In this document: positions 29,303-39,490 of the stretch, piece after piece
Numbering within the stretch: the first letter of the stretch is position 1
Layout: each line of letters begins with the position of its first letter
Source of the DNA: Rhizomucor pusillus
Lineage: Eukaryota; Mucoromycota; Mucoromycetes; Mucorales; Lichtheimiaceae
Assembly: GCA_900175165.2 (NCBI GenBank)
Contig: FWWN02000642.1
Coordinates: 1-39,490 of the forward strand
DNA: 39,490 nt
Direction: 5' to 3'
The notes under the pieces: generated by a model
What the model was told of the DNA's origin: nothing
What the model saw: the letters and a program-made list of their open reading frames with translations, nothing else
Database searches by the model: none
Translations under genes and position numbers: made by a program

Positions 29303-32300
29303 ATGGCCAGCGATCCTGGAGAAGGATGCTTTGATAAGCACAGCAGCTCTTTCAACTCTACATCGTCTCAGACGCCATTGAACGATCGACGCCAGCAAAC
29401 ATTTAGTCCTAACACTCTCAACACTGAAGCTGAGCCGGCAGAAAACACTACATATTTTCTGCTGGATATTGAAGACGACCAACAGCAAGAACGAGCCGGA
29501 TCCACCCTTTCATTTGAGCACAGCAGTGATACCAGCTCCTCACGATCTTCACGTTCGAGCGTGTCTGCGCAGGTTGTCATTGATCACGGCAACTCGCTCC
29601 CACGACGACTCGACAAGCATGTTGCGAACCATGTCTTTCGATCTGACAATGACGAATCAGAAAGCGATTATGCATACAGCTATGCCCACCACGATCACGC
29701 TGATAAAGCAATGACGCCGGAACGATCGCCCTCGCAGCGTAGCGGGGAACGGATGCAGGAAGAGGACTCGTATCAATTGACATCCAAAGATCAAAAACGG
29801 GTTTCTAGAGACCATATTCGCAACGAATCGTACGATGCAGATCACGAAAATGGAAAAGGTGTCATGACAGTCTACACGGAGGAGGATGAAGATTTGGCAG
29901 AGGAATTACCTACCTGGGACCAAGAACGTATCAGGGAACAGCAGGAATTATCAAGCGATGTACCGGATGACCACCATCGTCCGAAACAGAAACGTCATGC
30001 TCACGATATGCACCAGCACCAGAGAAAGATGAAAAAGAGGCTTCCAAAAGGCATCAACGCAGACTTGCATTCTCATTCTTGGAGTCGACGGGAAAGCATA
30101 CAGAACCTTCGTCGCCCTGGACTCAGCAGCGAAGAAGCTTTACAGTACGTCTCATTTGATATTTCTGTTTTTTTCCTGGACAATATCTCACGGCGACGGT
30201 TGGTTTGCTTTGTTTGCTTTCTGTAGGAGGCTCCTGACAACTGCGCGGCAAATTCTGGAGGATGAGAGAGCTAGAATTTGCAAAACGATATGTAAGTCAA
30301 CGTTGTCGTTTCTGTTTGGTGTACGTTACATTGACATGACATATATTTGTACAAGGTGTCAAGGATTGGCTCCTTAAACCGTGGATGCTGTTAAGCCTAG
30401 TTACTGCCTTATCTATTCTCACATTCTACATTGCTGGATATTACAAAAGCGATCCCTACCAATATCGAGTGACCGGTGCATTGGTAGAAGCGTTGCTGAT
30501 CCTTGCGATGGCTGCCTGGAACGGCTACTTGTACCAGCGCGAGCAAAAAATGACATTGTACGAGATGACTACCAGAGCAACGACCATTATTGATGCTCTT
30601 GAAAGAAGCGGTATGAATATGGTTCAGGTAAAGAGAGGATTTATGATCTGTGGATTTTTTTTGCTTACAATAAAATCATACAGGATACTCGTATACCCTT
30701 TGTACCGTCAGTATCAGTAGCCAAAGTCGTACGCGACGGTGTTGTCCGGATTTTCCCTGTCAATCTTCTGGTGGAAGGCGATGTTGTGGAGATGTTATAT
30801 GGAGACGTTGCGCCAGGCAGGATGAAATATATACATAAATCACCGCAGACAACAGAAAGCGACGGCTCTGTGCACGATACCAAATCGGATACAGCGTTAG
30901 AGAATCTGCTGCAAACTCGCGAATATTATCTGGCAAAGGATCAAACGTTCAAACCGTCGTTTTTCGGCATCCCTCCGCCTGCTGGTCTCATGGAAGAATA
31001 CCTGCGCGCGCGTGGCAGACATCAGTTTGTGCTTTTAGAGACGCCGCTCGAGAGAAATATGCGAAAGGCGTTGCTCCAGCAAAGGCCTAGGACTGTTTTC
31101 GCCGCCGAAGCCCAGAAACTAGAGCGACTATTTTATCATCGTATCGTATGGGCTGTCCTTTTAATAGCGGTTATTGTCAACTTGCTTCGGTTTGGTCTCC
31201 GTGACACTGTCGTGTTTGGCTATCCGACGGATCAACTTGCGGAGATGTTAGCAACGTTGCCATTTTATGCCATTCTGCCGCTGTTGCCGCTTTGTCTACC
31301 TAGTCTGTGGCTCGTGGCAAGGAGTTTCGGCAACGCACAGCTTTTGATTCTTTTCGAAGCGTTGCAAATATCGAAGACGGAGTACGAGGATGAAGATGAG
31401 GACGATGAATTTGATACCGAAGCTCCTCCACCAACAAAGGACGTTGAGCTTAGTCCCAGTAAGTAGATTGAGTCTGTGTATATACATTATAGAGCTTGTG
31501 TCATTAAAAGTGGACAGATGTTGTATGGGATAGGTTCATATCATTGCTGACGAAATGGGATAAAATGTCCTTGACAAGATCAACGAACTTATTGGAGTCC
31601 CTGGGCAGCACGACCGTCATATGCTGCTTGGATAGAGAGGGCACAATTGCAAATGTAGGTATATCGTTCTATATCAATTAAGAATATGGAAATTTAATTT
31701 GCGTAATAGCCTTTTCCAACCGTTGAGCAAATCATGTTTCCCGGCAAGGAAGATATACAAAATTTGGACGTTGCCGAGGATTCAGAAGACGAACTCGGTG
31801 TCAAGTTTGAAGATCGAGATTGGGAAAACCATATTTCGTATGTATCGAATAATAACAGGCTACGTGATTGATTATCTTACATTGAACTCGATGCGTAGAT
31901 GCCTTAAGCCGCTCGGTCTCAATTTCATGCTAAATACCAACTGCGGTGTACTTCAAGGACGCAAACGCTCAGAATATCATCGTCGACGATCAAGACTACA
32001 TGTCTATGGCAAAACAGCACCTGCGCGGCAAAGTAGGTCCCTGAAACGACCTTAAACTTTTACATATTGCTGAATGAAATATACTAGCTTGTTTGTGTCG
32101 ACTTGGTAAACGGATCGGCTTCAAAGAAGATGCATTGCAGACATTTGCTTCCAGGGCTGAGATTTATACATTTGCACCATATCACGACATCCTTTATACC
32201 CCGCGCTACGAGTATAGCCAATATCTTCACTTTGAAGTGCCTAATTCTTTATCAACTGTCTTTGAAGAGACAGAAACTGGTATGTCCGGAGACGAATTTT

Positions 32301-34799
32301 CGCTAGGGACTTTACTTAAAGTATGCTGATATAGGAAGCTACCAACTGCTCACCGATGGGCATCCGGCCCTGGTGCTAGATAAATGCTCGGATTACTGGG
32401 ATGGAAGCGGTTTGAGCACAATGAGTGAAGCGGTAAGTCATGACTATCACAACATTTTACGATGTATCTAACCATTTTATTGTAAAAGATGGAGAAGAAA
32501 ATCAAAGATTTCTATTGGAATTCTATGGTGCACGACATGCAATGCATTGCCTACGCATATCGACCCATAAATACAGCTCACGGCGGTCGTATACCGTTCT
32601 TGGATCCGGCATATACCGACGAAGAAGAGCCTGGCTGTGCATTTGTAGTGCTTCCTTACAAACCTCCTAGCTCGGATGCATCTAGCACGAGCTCGTCAAG
32701 TTCCGGCTCCTCTGAAGTCTCTTCATCGTCATCTATGGACTTGCAAATGTCTCTGGAAAGATGGTCAAGTAACGGTCGTGGCAGCGGTGCCTTTTCAAGC
32801 AAAAAAGCTCCAAGAAAGAGAACGATTCGAAAAATATCCAAAGATACGCTAGATACTTCAAGCGGCGATGAATCGAGCGATTATTCGTTTGAAGAAGATG
32901 AGCCTTTTGATGAGCAGGAGGAGGAGACATTCTACAAGGAGGTTGTCAAAGGGCAAATTTTCCTTGGAATGACTGCCATGTGCCACCAGCCGAAACAGGT
33001 AAAAATTTATGCAGACATGTCCAGCCTGAAATCAGGCAGCTCATGCCAAATCGCTTTTGTACGCACAGAACGTGGTCGATTTCATTGAAGATCTTGGTCT
33101 TGCTGGCATACGTTTTGTCAATTTCTCGCCTACGGCGGAGCGAGAGTCGAAAGGTGAATTAAAACTGAATCGTTTGAAGAAAGTTAAAAACTGATGAGTA
33201 GCAAATTGGTACAGCTTTCGCGGAACGTCTCGGGCTAGAAACGGATTGGAACAGCTGCATACTGCTATCGAGCCCTGACGATGAGTTTTGCGGCAACGGG
33301 TATCTCCAAACCCACGACATCAAGGCACAGCTTCCACGAGGCATTGATCAGATTAGACATCACCTCGAGCAGGTGGATGATATACCTTTGCATGTTTCGC
33401 TTTTTGCAGAATGCACACCGCGGGCAATTAAGGGTATGATTGGGATATTCCAGGAATACGGCGAAGTCGTCTGCTGCATAGGAAACGCACTGAACGCCAA
33501 AAATACAGAGGCATTTGCAATGGTAAAAGTCTCAGACTTGTGTGCGAAAAGACAAACGAGACTTTGACTGAATTTATTATTGACAGGCTGATATGAGTAT
33601 TGCAATGGAACCTATGCATACGAGAGCACAAAGTCGAGGTCGCTTGGCACTTAACGGTCGTCAACCGCCTCTGGCTGTTGGCGCCTCCCTAGTGAGCTTG
33701 CCCTGTGCGCTGTTTATGCAGTATGAAACTAGCCTGTATGCCGTAACGCAAATGATTCGTGATGCAAGACGCTTGCTGAACTGTATACGAATGGTAAGTT
33801 TGCAACTTACCCTACTGAATTCATCACATAAACTAAGATAAACGATTACCAGGGATTTGCATTCTATGCTGGTTCTTGCATGTCTTTGTCATTGATGCAG
33901 CTGCTTAGTTACTGCATGTTACTTCCTCCTATTTTCACCGGATACCAGATTTTGTGGATCATGTGCATTATACTGCCTATCGTTACCTTATCGATGCTAT
34001 TTACTCCACACGATGACAATCTTATGCTGCTAATGCCCGGTAAGTAATACATTTCCTAACGAGCTAGTGCGTAACTCATTGGCGTCCTTTGCGTGACAAG
34101 GCAAGAACCATGATCACCTGGTGAGTCTTGGACGATTCATGGTGTACTTTGTATTGCGATTTTTCCCTGTCGTCGCAATGTGTATTATTATCTATGCTTT
34201 GTAAGTGAAGACCCTGATCTGTTGCTCAATATTTTGCTTCTGCTTGTTGACACCTTATTTCTCTTAGAACATTGGCGTACACAGCGAACGCTGAAGCTAC
34301 GCAAGTTTTCGGGCATTTTGGAGACGCTGGCTGGTTACACTGGAGCGGCAAGGAACAATGGGCAGTTTTGTACGCGCAAAACTTTATGCTTATTGCTCTA
34401 GTTTGGCATCTTACTTGCATTTCCGCCACTTTCCTCCATCGAACGTTTTCTGTCATTCATTTCATTCCCTTCAAGAACCGTGTGTGGGTTGGAGCTGCTG
34501 TCGTCATTGTCGCCCTCCAATTCTGTTTTTGCGCTGTATCTCTGCACTCTGGACCATACAGATTGGATTCTGTGCCGTGGTTTGTCTTTCTCTTGGGATT
34601 TGCATGGCCCATTGTTCTTGTACCCATACAGGAACTTGTCAAAATGCATGACAATAAGGAGTTTACCCGGTTCCAGAAGCGATCGAAACTCGAATTCAGT
34701 ACAAAGGTATGTCAAGTGGTATGTATGCGTTAGCAAGAAAAAGATAGACTGACTGATTATTGGTTTTGGCATCAGCTTGGGATGCATTCGCCGTTATAG
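29303..34799 (+). CDS. TMEM94: TMEM94/ERMA-like P-type-ATPase-related membrane protein
   Basis: Seventeen exons: 29303-30144, 30227-30291, 30356-30627, 30684-31458, 31518-31654, 31710-31837, 31899-32032, 32088-32279, 32335-32432, 32489-32998, 33069-33153, 33215-33522, 33587-33793, 33853-34039, 34101-34200, 34268-34706, 34776-34799; 1500 residues, all phases closing. Disordered N-terminus (about 280 residues); then membrane pairs; WNGYLYQREQKMTLYEMTTR; PVNLLVEGDVVEMLYGD (actuator-like); at about 690 CCLDREGTI in place of the P-type DKTGT; LKPLGLNFMLN; GQIFLGMTAM; DDIPLHVSLFAECTPRAIKG; several C-terminal helices; and an ending KLGMHSPL nearly identical to the human KLGMNSPF. Human TMEM94 was proposed to pump Mg2+ into the ER. 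Baker's yeast has no clear counterpart. In exon 7 (31945-32032) another frame looks more protein-like, see findings. Confidence 0.9.
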
Positions 34800-35125
34800 T
34801 TACAACATATCACCATTAATTAATTTAAATATTACACATTCTAATATTCGTGCACTCGTGTTATTGCCCTTACCTTTAAATTGTCCAAATTATGTATTTG
34901 CAATTCAATTATTCATTCATTTGTACATACACAATCGCCCCCATTTATGGCCGTAAATTGAGTCAGCGGTACAGACAGTTTGGGCAAACTTTCCAAAAGC
35001 GGCACAGCGTACCCACACCAAAGGATCAGTTCATGCTCTTCCGCGCACAACAAAGTATACAGCGATATTTTGCCTTTGCACACCTTTCAATCCGACCCAT
35101 TATAAACGCAGCCAGTTTCAGTAAA
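34800..35125. other. Intergenic gap, TMEM94-like to aminotransferase-like gene
   Basis: 326 bp, strongly A/T-rich in the first half (34800-34930), consistent with 3' UTR and polyadenylation of the TMEM94-like gene. TATAAAC at 35101-35107 is the probable TATA element of the next gene. Confidence 0.5.
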
Positions 35126-36526
35126 ATGCCAGCGAGAACACGTATGAGACAATGTCTGTAGTCTCAGTTTGGACTTTTGCTGACATTGCTAGGTACCAGT
35201 CGTCATTGAGCAAGTGAATGCTGCAGAAGACAGCATGGCTGCACAGTATGAGACAACCATAGATTCCGTTTCGTTCAACGACTTTGTACTGAAATACCCA
35301 CGAGGTACAGAGCAAAAGAAGAAAAAGGTCGAGAAAGAGAAAGAGAGAGACAAACTAAGTATTCCCTCCCTCCTTCGGAAGGTGCATATACTGGTATGCG
35401 TACTGTCAACAGAGATGCTATCGTAGAATTTGACTCGCATGTAAAGCGGCTCTGCACTTCACTTTCGCTAATGAAGTTTGGAGGAGCAAACAATGAGACC
35501 GAATCTCCAAAGGCGACCACGTTGATGGCATCGTTTCGGAATATCGAGAAATTAAAGCAAAAACTAGTGCCAATGCTGGCAAAAGGATTACAAACCTTTC
35601 ACGATGAGATTGATCCAACCAGCAGCAGTGATCACCCGTGGGAAACCAAAGTATCGGTCATGATCGCATACTCTGCAGAGGTAAACTATCCATTCCGTCG
35701 TGTTATACGGAACCGACTTAACGACGACAACGAAATGTTAGAAAGAAGTACCGTGCTTCGCCGCCCACTTTTCAGCGTTAGCAGCTCCCATCTCCCACAG
35801 AGTCAAAGTTGAAGTCGAGCACAAGAGCCGTTCCATGCCCGTCGTCAAGGACTCTCAGTGGGTTAGGTAAGGATTGGGTGAGCATGTATCAATACATTTG
35901 TCGATAAATTAAATGCAACCCTCCCTACCCGATCGACAGAGATCGAGCTCCTTTGGAACAAGGAAAGCTCAAAGATGTCAATGAAGTCTTGTTAATAGAC
36001 GATGCAGGTCGGGTCTACGAAGGCATGTCCTCCAACTTTTTTGCTGTTCGTGTCAAGGAGGATGGAAGCCCCGTCTTGGTAACTGCACCCCTAGAGCACG
36101 TGCTGCTGGGAACCGTCATGAAGATCGTCATGGCCGTCTGTGAGCAACACCGTATTCCTATGGAATGGACGTTTCCTTGCATTCAGGATGCAAGAGCGGG
36201 GAAGTGGGAAGGCTGCTTTTTGACAAGTATGTTTACTGCTGCAAGTTTCAATATGGCTGTTTTTTTTTTACATCCTAACCGCGTGGACACACACATATAG
36301 GCACATCCCGCTTGTTGCTGCCAATCGAAACGATTTATGCAAAGGATGGAAGGTAAGAAGAAAACGGGATTTATGGATATTATTACAACCAGGGAATCAA
36401 GTATACACTGATGGACACACGTGTTGCAGCGCTGCTATTGAATTCCCACACGTTTCCGATACCGTAGAGATGCTTCGCCAACAAGTTAGAAAGGAGATCT
36501 CCAGCAGAGCTTACAAGATTTTATAA
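35126..36526 (+). CDS. Class-IV (fold-type IV) aminotransferase-like protein
   Basis: Seven exons: 35126-35141, 35200-35304, 35382-35699, 35776-35866, 35940-36226, 36301-36352, 36430-36526; 321 residues. Features of PLP fold-type IV enzymes: GGAYTGMRTVNRDAIVEFDS with HVKRL; PVVKDSQWVRDRAPLEQGK with Lys at about 171 in the position of the PLP lysine; EVLLIDDAGRVYEGMSSNFF (the Glu that holds the pyridine nitrogen, and Asn); EHVLLGTVMKIVMAVCEQH; EGCFLTSTSRLLLPIETI. It resembles the plant and fungal D-amino-acid-aminotransferase-like group more than branched-chain aminotransferases; substrate unknown. The end of exon 3 is uncertain: donors at 35697 and 35700 both keep frame. The first coding exon is only 16 nt. 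Confidence 0.85.
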
Positions 36527-36538
36527 ACTTACTCTATA

Positions 36539-37402
36539 CTAATCGATATCCTGATCTGCTGAAGGAACGTGTGTGTCGTCTGCTGATTCGCGCAGTTCAA
36601 ACTCTACAACGAAGTATACGGTGCTGTCATCCCGGGTTTTTGCAAAATATCGCAAAGGCTGACCATCCCAGTATTTCAATACATCTACTTTAAACCCTGG
36701 CACCTTGACTACAAACTACATACATATAATCAGTATCTATCTTTTATCTGCGTATATATATAAATTTGCTGTAGATGGGATAGTTACCTTGTTAAAATCT
36801 AGATACGGGTTCGAAAACTCCATTGACCACACTTGATTCTCGGAAATGTCGACCGATTTTCGATTTTGCGGGATGCTAAAGAACGATCTGCGGTCTTTGG
36901 GCTGCTTCAAATCCATTGACAACTCGGTGACGTCTTCGACGATCGGCTCCCCATGCGATGAGGGCCACTGCACAGGCTCATTTCTAGGCAAACTCTGCAC
37001 CTTAAGTTTGTTCATTGTGACAATGAGAGGGCTAAAAGCGTGTGGTTTGGGTGCATACAAGTCGCTTTTAAGTCCAGGGTCGAACCACTTTGCAAACTTT
37101 ACCGCTATTGACGAGCCGGTGGGTAAACGCAACGGCCGTTCAAACTGGTTGCCATATATCAGATCATCTGCTGTGCATTGCTTGAGAAACCGTCCGACTA
37201 CTTGAATGCAGAACGTGTCGTCAGAGTGCTCAAAGTATGCAGATGTTCGGGGCGGATGGTTGCGGACACGCACTGTCACGAACCCATCAAATGCGTCCGT
37301 CTGGATATGCGCCGGGTGTGCATCGTCATTCACCGCGATAGGTTTCAGCTCATCGATGGAGGGTCCAGCGCGGACAGTGAGATCATATTTGGGACAAGAC
37401 AT
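36539..37402 (-). CDS. DUF1769 / UPF0590 family protein
   Basis: Two exons, 36788-37402 and 36539-36715; 263 residues. Conserved segments of the family are evident: AYFEHSDDTFCIQVVGRFLK, ADDLIYGNQFERPLRLPTGS, AVKFAKWFDPGLKSDLYAPK, AFSPLIVTMNKLKVQSLP, VWSMEFSNPYLDFNKFVVKV, KYWDGQPLRYFAKTRDDSTV and VYFVVEFEL. Proteins of this family occur widely in fungi; their function is unknown and no membrane segment or signal is present. The stop codon lies only 12 bp from that of the aminotransferase-like gene on the other strand, so the transcripts must overlap at their 3' ends. Confidence 0.9.
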
Positions 37403-37789
37403 ATCTAGAGTGCGGAAGAAAAGCGAACGATGAACTTGTGTAACGGTGCTGCTGTCTGCATGAAAATCAGGAGGAGCGGATGTCGGGACGCGGATAGGAG
37501 CAGAACAATTAACCTGGTCGGATCAAGCAACCAGAGAAAGTGCAATAATATAAGAATGTGGTTTACAACACAAACGCATGCTTTGGAATAGAAACCATTT
37601 ATAAGAGATCCATTCCTGCTATACGATAACCATAAGAGCATGACAGCTTCTTTATATCTCATACCTCTTTTCAAGTGCACACAAATAGGATTTGATAGTC
37701 CCCATTCGTAAGCACTTTAATTCTCTCCGTCGTTTACCTTTTTCTGCCTTTTCCCACCCTTTTCTTCATCTTCTCTATTGACGCGTCAG
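37403..37789. other. Gap left of a broken hypothetical gene
   Basis: Holds the DUF1769 gene promoter and perhaps the missing first exon of the next plus-strand gene. From 37720 to 37789 the plus strand is a polypyrimidine tract that ends in GCGTCAG, a strong splice acceptor. Confidence 0.4.
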
Positions 37790-38749
37790 GAAGTCGAAAA
37801 GTACTGGAAACAAGCCGAGCTGGGGAAAACGGAAGAGGAAGGCGGCTCGATGCACAAAGATATCCTTCAGAAAGAGAAGCAGGTACGGATTAAATCCGGA
37901 AATGTCCATAGCATATATGATGCTTCTTAGTCTGAATGTGCCAAATTGACCAAACGAGGGATCAAGTCGAATGTTCTGGGGAACAGCAAAAGACGGAGCA
38001 AGACGAGGTGAAACTTACTGACAAGTATCCACACGGATGGGAAATCAACTTTCTGAATATCTATGGAGAATAACAGCATTTATGTTTCGGTGTGATTCTT
38101 GTTGCTCTGACAATCTACACGATAAAATGGAAAACGGACAGCGATGAGGCTCTTTTGTTCACATATGCCTATGCACACCATTTGGCCAGCATCGATGACA
38201 GCAATGTAAGCCTGATAAATATGACTCTACAGTCTGCAACCAAAGGACCCATGACTGCGCTGCTTGGCAACAATTGGACATTGAGAGAAAAACCAATATG
38301 AACTCTGTAAAGTGGCCACGAAGGCAAGCGGCTCCGAATCAACGACCATCAATGAAACCATGACAGAAATCGAGAAGGATATCAAAAGCATTATACCCGA
38401 AAAACATAAAGGAGATAATTACCTGTTTGGCAAAGGATTGCACCACGACGATAGAATTTTTACTAAAAAGATACAATGCTTTCTCAACTTAGTAGTCTGA
38501 CAGTTTTTATGGCGCAAGAAGCTTCGGGGTCTAGCTACAGGCAATGAAGCACTTAACATGCTCGCGTCGTATAGCAGCAAAAATTGGCAAACCAGTTTCA
38601 GGGAAAGTTGGGAGACGCCCTATACTTCGTTGTTTGGCCTTCCTGAACCTCCATTCTCCGGGCGGTTAATTGCATCCACTTCGCTCCTGCAAGCACAGCG
38701 CTGTCGAGTATCCGGTTTATGCCGCTCGTATGAATTGATATGTAGGTAG
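37790..38749 (+). pseudogene. Hypothetical gene, 5' end unknown, frame broken
   Basis: After a strong acceptor an exon 37790-37882 reads EVEKYWKQAELGKTEEEGGS and on to KDILQKEKQ; it splices in phase to 37987, giving QKTEQDEVKLTDKYPHGWEI and a TAA at 38071. The same frame continues beyond the TAA with a possible membrane helix ([15 protein letters not shown]) and [20 protein letters not shown]; alternatively a 75-nt GT-AG intron (38008-38082) would remove the stop. Near 38290, at a run of five A, the protein-like frame shifts (then CKVATKASGSESTTINETMT), and an in-frame TGA follows at about 38498-38500, after which LRGLATGNEALNMLASYSSK continues. No ATG could be placed in phase upstream. I recognise no family. 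It is either a decayed gene or a mis-sequenced one. Confidence 0.4.
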
Positions 38750-39065
38750 CAAGACTCAAATTCTTCAGCATTATGCAAGCAGACAGATTGACTGACTATT
38801 CCCCCTATAGCGCGCCTAAAAAGTCAGTGTGCGCAATTGTAACGAATCTATTAAACTGCATGAAAAATTCCTGCTTGGGCAGAAACTGGGACTACTATCA
38901 AATGCGTGTTTTTTCCTTTTTGTCCCTCTTCCTTCCTTTTACAGCAGTCATACACTGTCAGAGACAAACCTGGATATCCGTGCGTAATATAGCCGTTACT
39001 CTCTGCTCAACTTTCCAGCCAAGGGAGCATACTAACTATAATTTGATCTTACTGTTGCAGGCAAT
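38750..39065. other. Gap before the last partial gene
   Basis: No supported gene. A T/C-rich stretch (38909-38940) and the promoter of the next gene lie here. Confidence 0.4.
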
Positions 39066-39490
39066 ATGGACATCGAAGACGACGATTTTCAGCCATCACC
39101 AGTTGTACGCAGGACCAGAGGAGCACAAAGAAAAAGCGGTAAGCTACAAAGTCTGCTATGAATTAACGGTGATGCTTTTAAACAGACTCTTGACTCTTGA
39201 TCACGTTCCAGCAGTTGAGAACCACGATGATGACTTTCAGATATCCTCATCCACAAGCAAACGTAAACCAAGGAAGCTACAGAGAAATAACGTGACAGGT
39301 ATTCTATACAGGCTTATTATTCCTTGGAATGGTGATAGTAAAGTCTTGCTGATTCGATGAAATGCCGTAGATATTACAAAGAATGGTGACGAGTTCCTGT
39401 CGTCGTCATCAGCTGCCAATCACGTATAGTAACTGCACAGTGTATGCAAAATTTTGTGAATCGTATTGACAGAATAATAGCCCTCGAAAA
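39066..39490 (+). CDS. N-terminal part of an unknown, probably nuclear protein (truncated by window end)
   Basis: Exons 39066-39138, 39212-39298, 39371-39423 and 39473 onward join in phase. The protein starts MDIEDDDFQPSPVVRRTRGA and repeats a similar acidic motif (ENHDDDFQISSSTSKRKP), separated by basic stretches (RRTRG, KRKPRK), then DITKNGDEFLSSSSAANH. Alternating acidic DDDFQ motifs and basic clusters suggest a nuclear, intrinsically disordered N-terminus such as those with short binding peptides. The gene continues past 39490, so the family cannot be determined here. Confidence 0.6.

Noticed and set aside
31945..31994. Frameshift call in the TMEM94-like gene
   Set aside because: Not annotated as a pseudogene because the unshifted frame joins all 17 exons in phase; kept only as a finding.
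38773..39360. 195-codon plus-strand ORF
   Set aside because: It reads through the splice sites of the gene starting at 39066 and has no protein-like features upstream of it.
1..39490. CRISPR arrays, bacterial operons, biosynthetic gene cluster
   Set aside because: None seen: the DNA is intron-rich eukaryotic sequence, repeats are few and irregular, and neighbouring genes have unrelated functions.

Overview
The window is nuclear DNA from an early-diverging filamentous fungus, most likely Mucoromycota (Mucorales-like). This is inferred from dense genes with many short GT-AG introns, a KRE6-type beta-1,6-glucan enzyme, fungal-style peptides, LINE and Tc1/mariner relics, and several genes that animals and early fungi keep but budding yeast lacks (MED25, HPS1, TMEM94, NOPCHAP1). 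I reconstructed exons by hand; for nearly every named gene the splice phases close exactly from start to stop.

Left part (1-13 kb): a broken, probably mobile-element-derived ORF (-); Mediator subunit MED25 (+) converging on cyclophilin H (-); an unrecognised three-exon gene (+); a homologue of the BLOC-3 subunit HPS1 (-); the exosome ring subunit RRP45 (-), divergent by only 87 bp from the box C/D snoRNP chaperone NOPCHAP1 (+).

Middle (13.6-26.6 kb): pterin carbinolamine dehydratase, a 590-residue disordered protein with a possible myristoylation site and a Cys/basic C-terminus, an Apd1/Aim32 thioredoxin-like ferredoxin (all +), a Cdh1/Fizzy-related APC/C activator (-), a COX7A-like cytochrome oxidase subunit (+), a small subunit of serine palmitoyltransferase (-), KRE6 (-), ribosomal protein uS19/RPS15 (+). 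Next to RPS15 lies a small secreted protein (-) made of three near-identical copies of a 17-residue peptide, one per exon. I consider this the most interesting undescribed item.

Right part (26.6-39.5 kb): a transposon graveyard in which a LINE reverse transcriptase appears split by an inversion, with a dead Tc1/mariner copy inside; then the large TMEM94/ERMA-like P-type-ATPase-related membrane protein in 17 exons (+), a class-IV aminotransferase-like protein (+) converging within 12 bp on a DUF1769/UPF0590 protein (-), a broken hypothetical gene (+) and the first exons of an unknown, probably nuclear protein (+) running off the end.

Functionally there is no operon. The mixture is mostly housekeeping: transcription (MED25), splicing (PPIH), RNA decay and ribosome biogenesis (RRP45, NOPCHAP1, RPS15), membrane traffic (HPS1), sphingolipid synthesis (ssSPT), cell wall (KRE6), respiration (COX7A), cell cycle (Cdh1) and ion transport (TMEM94).
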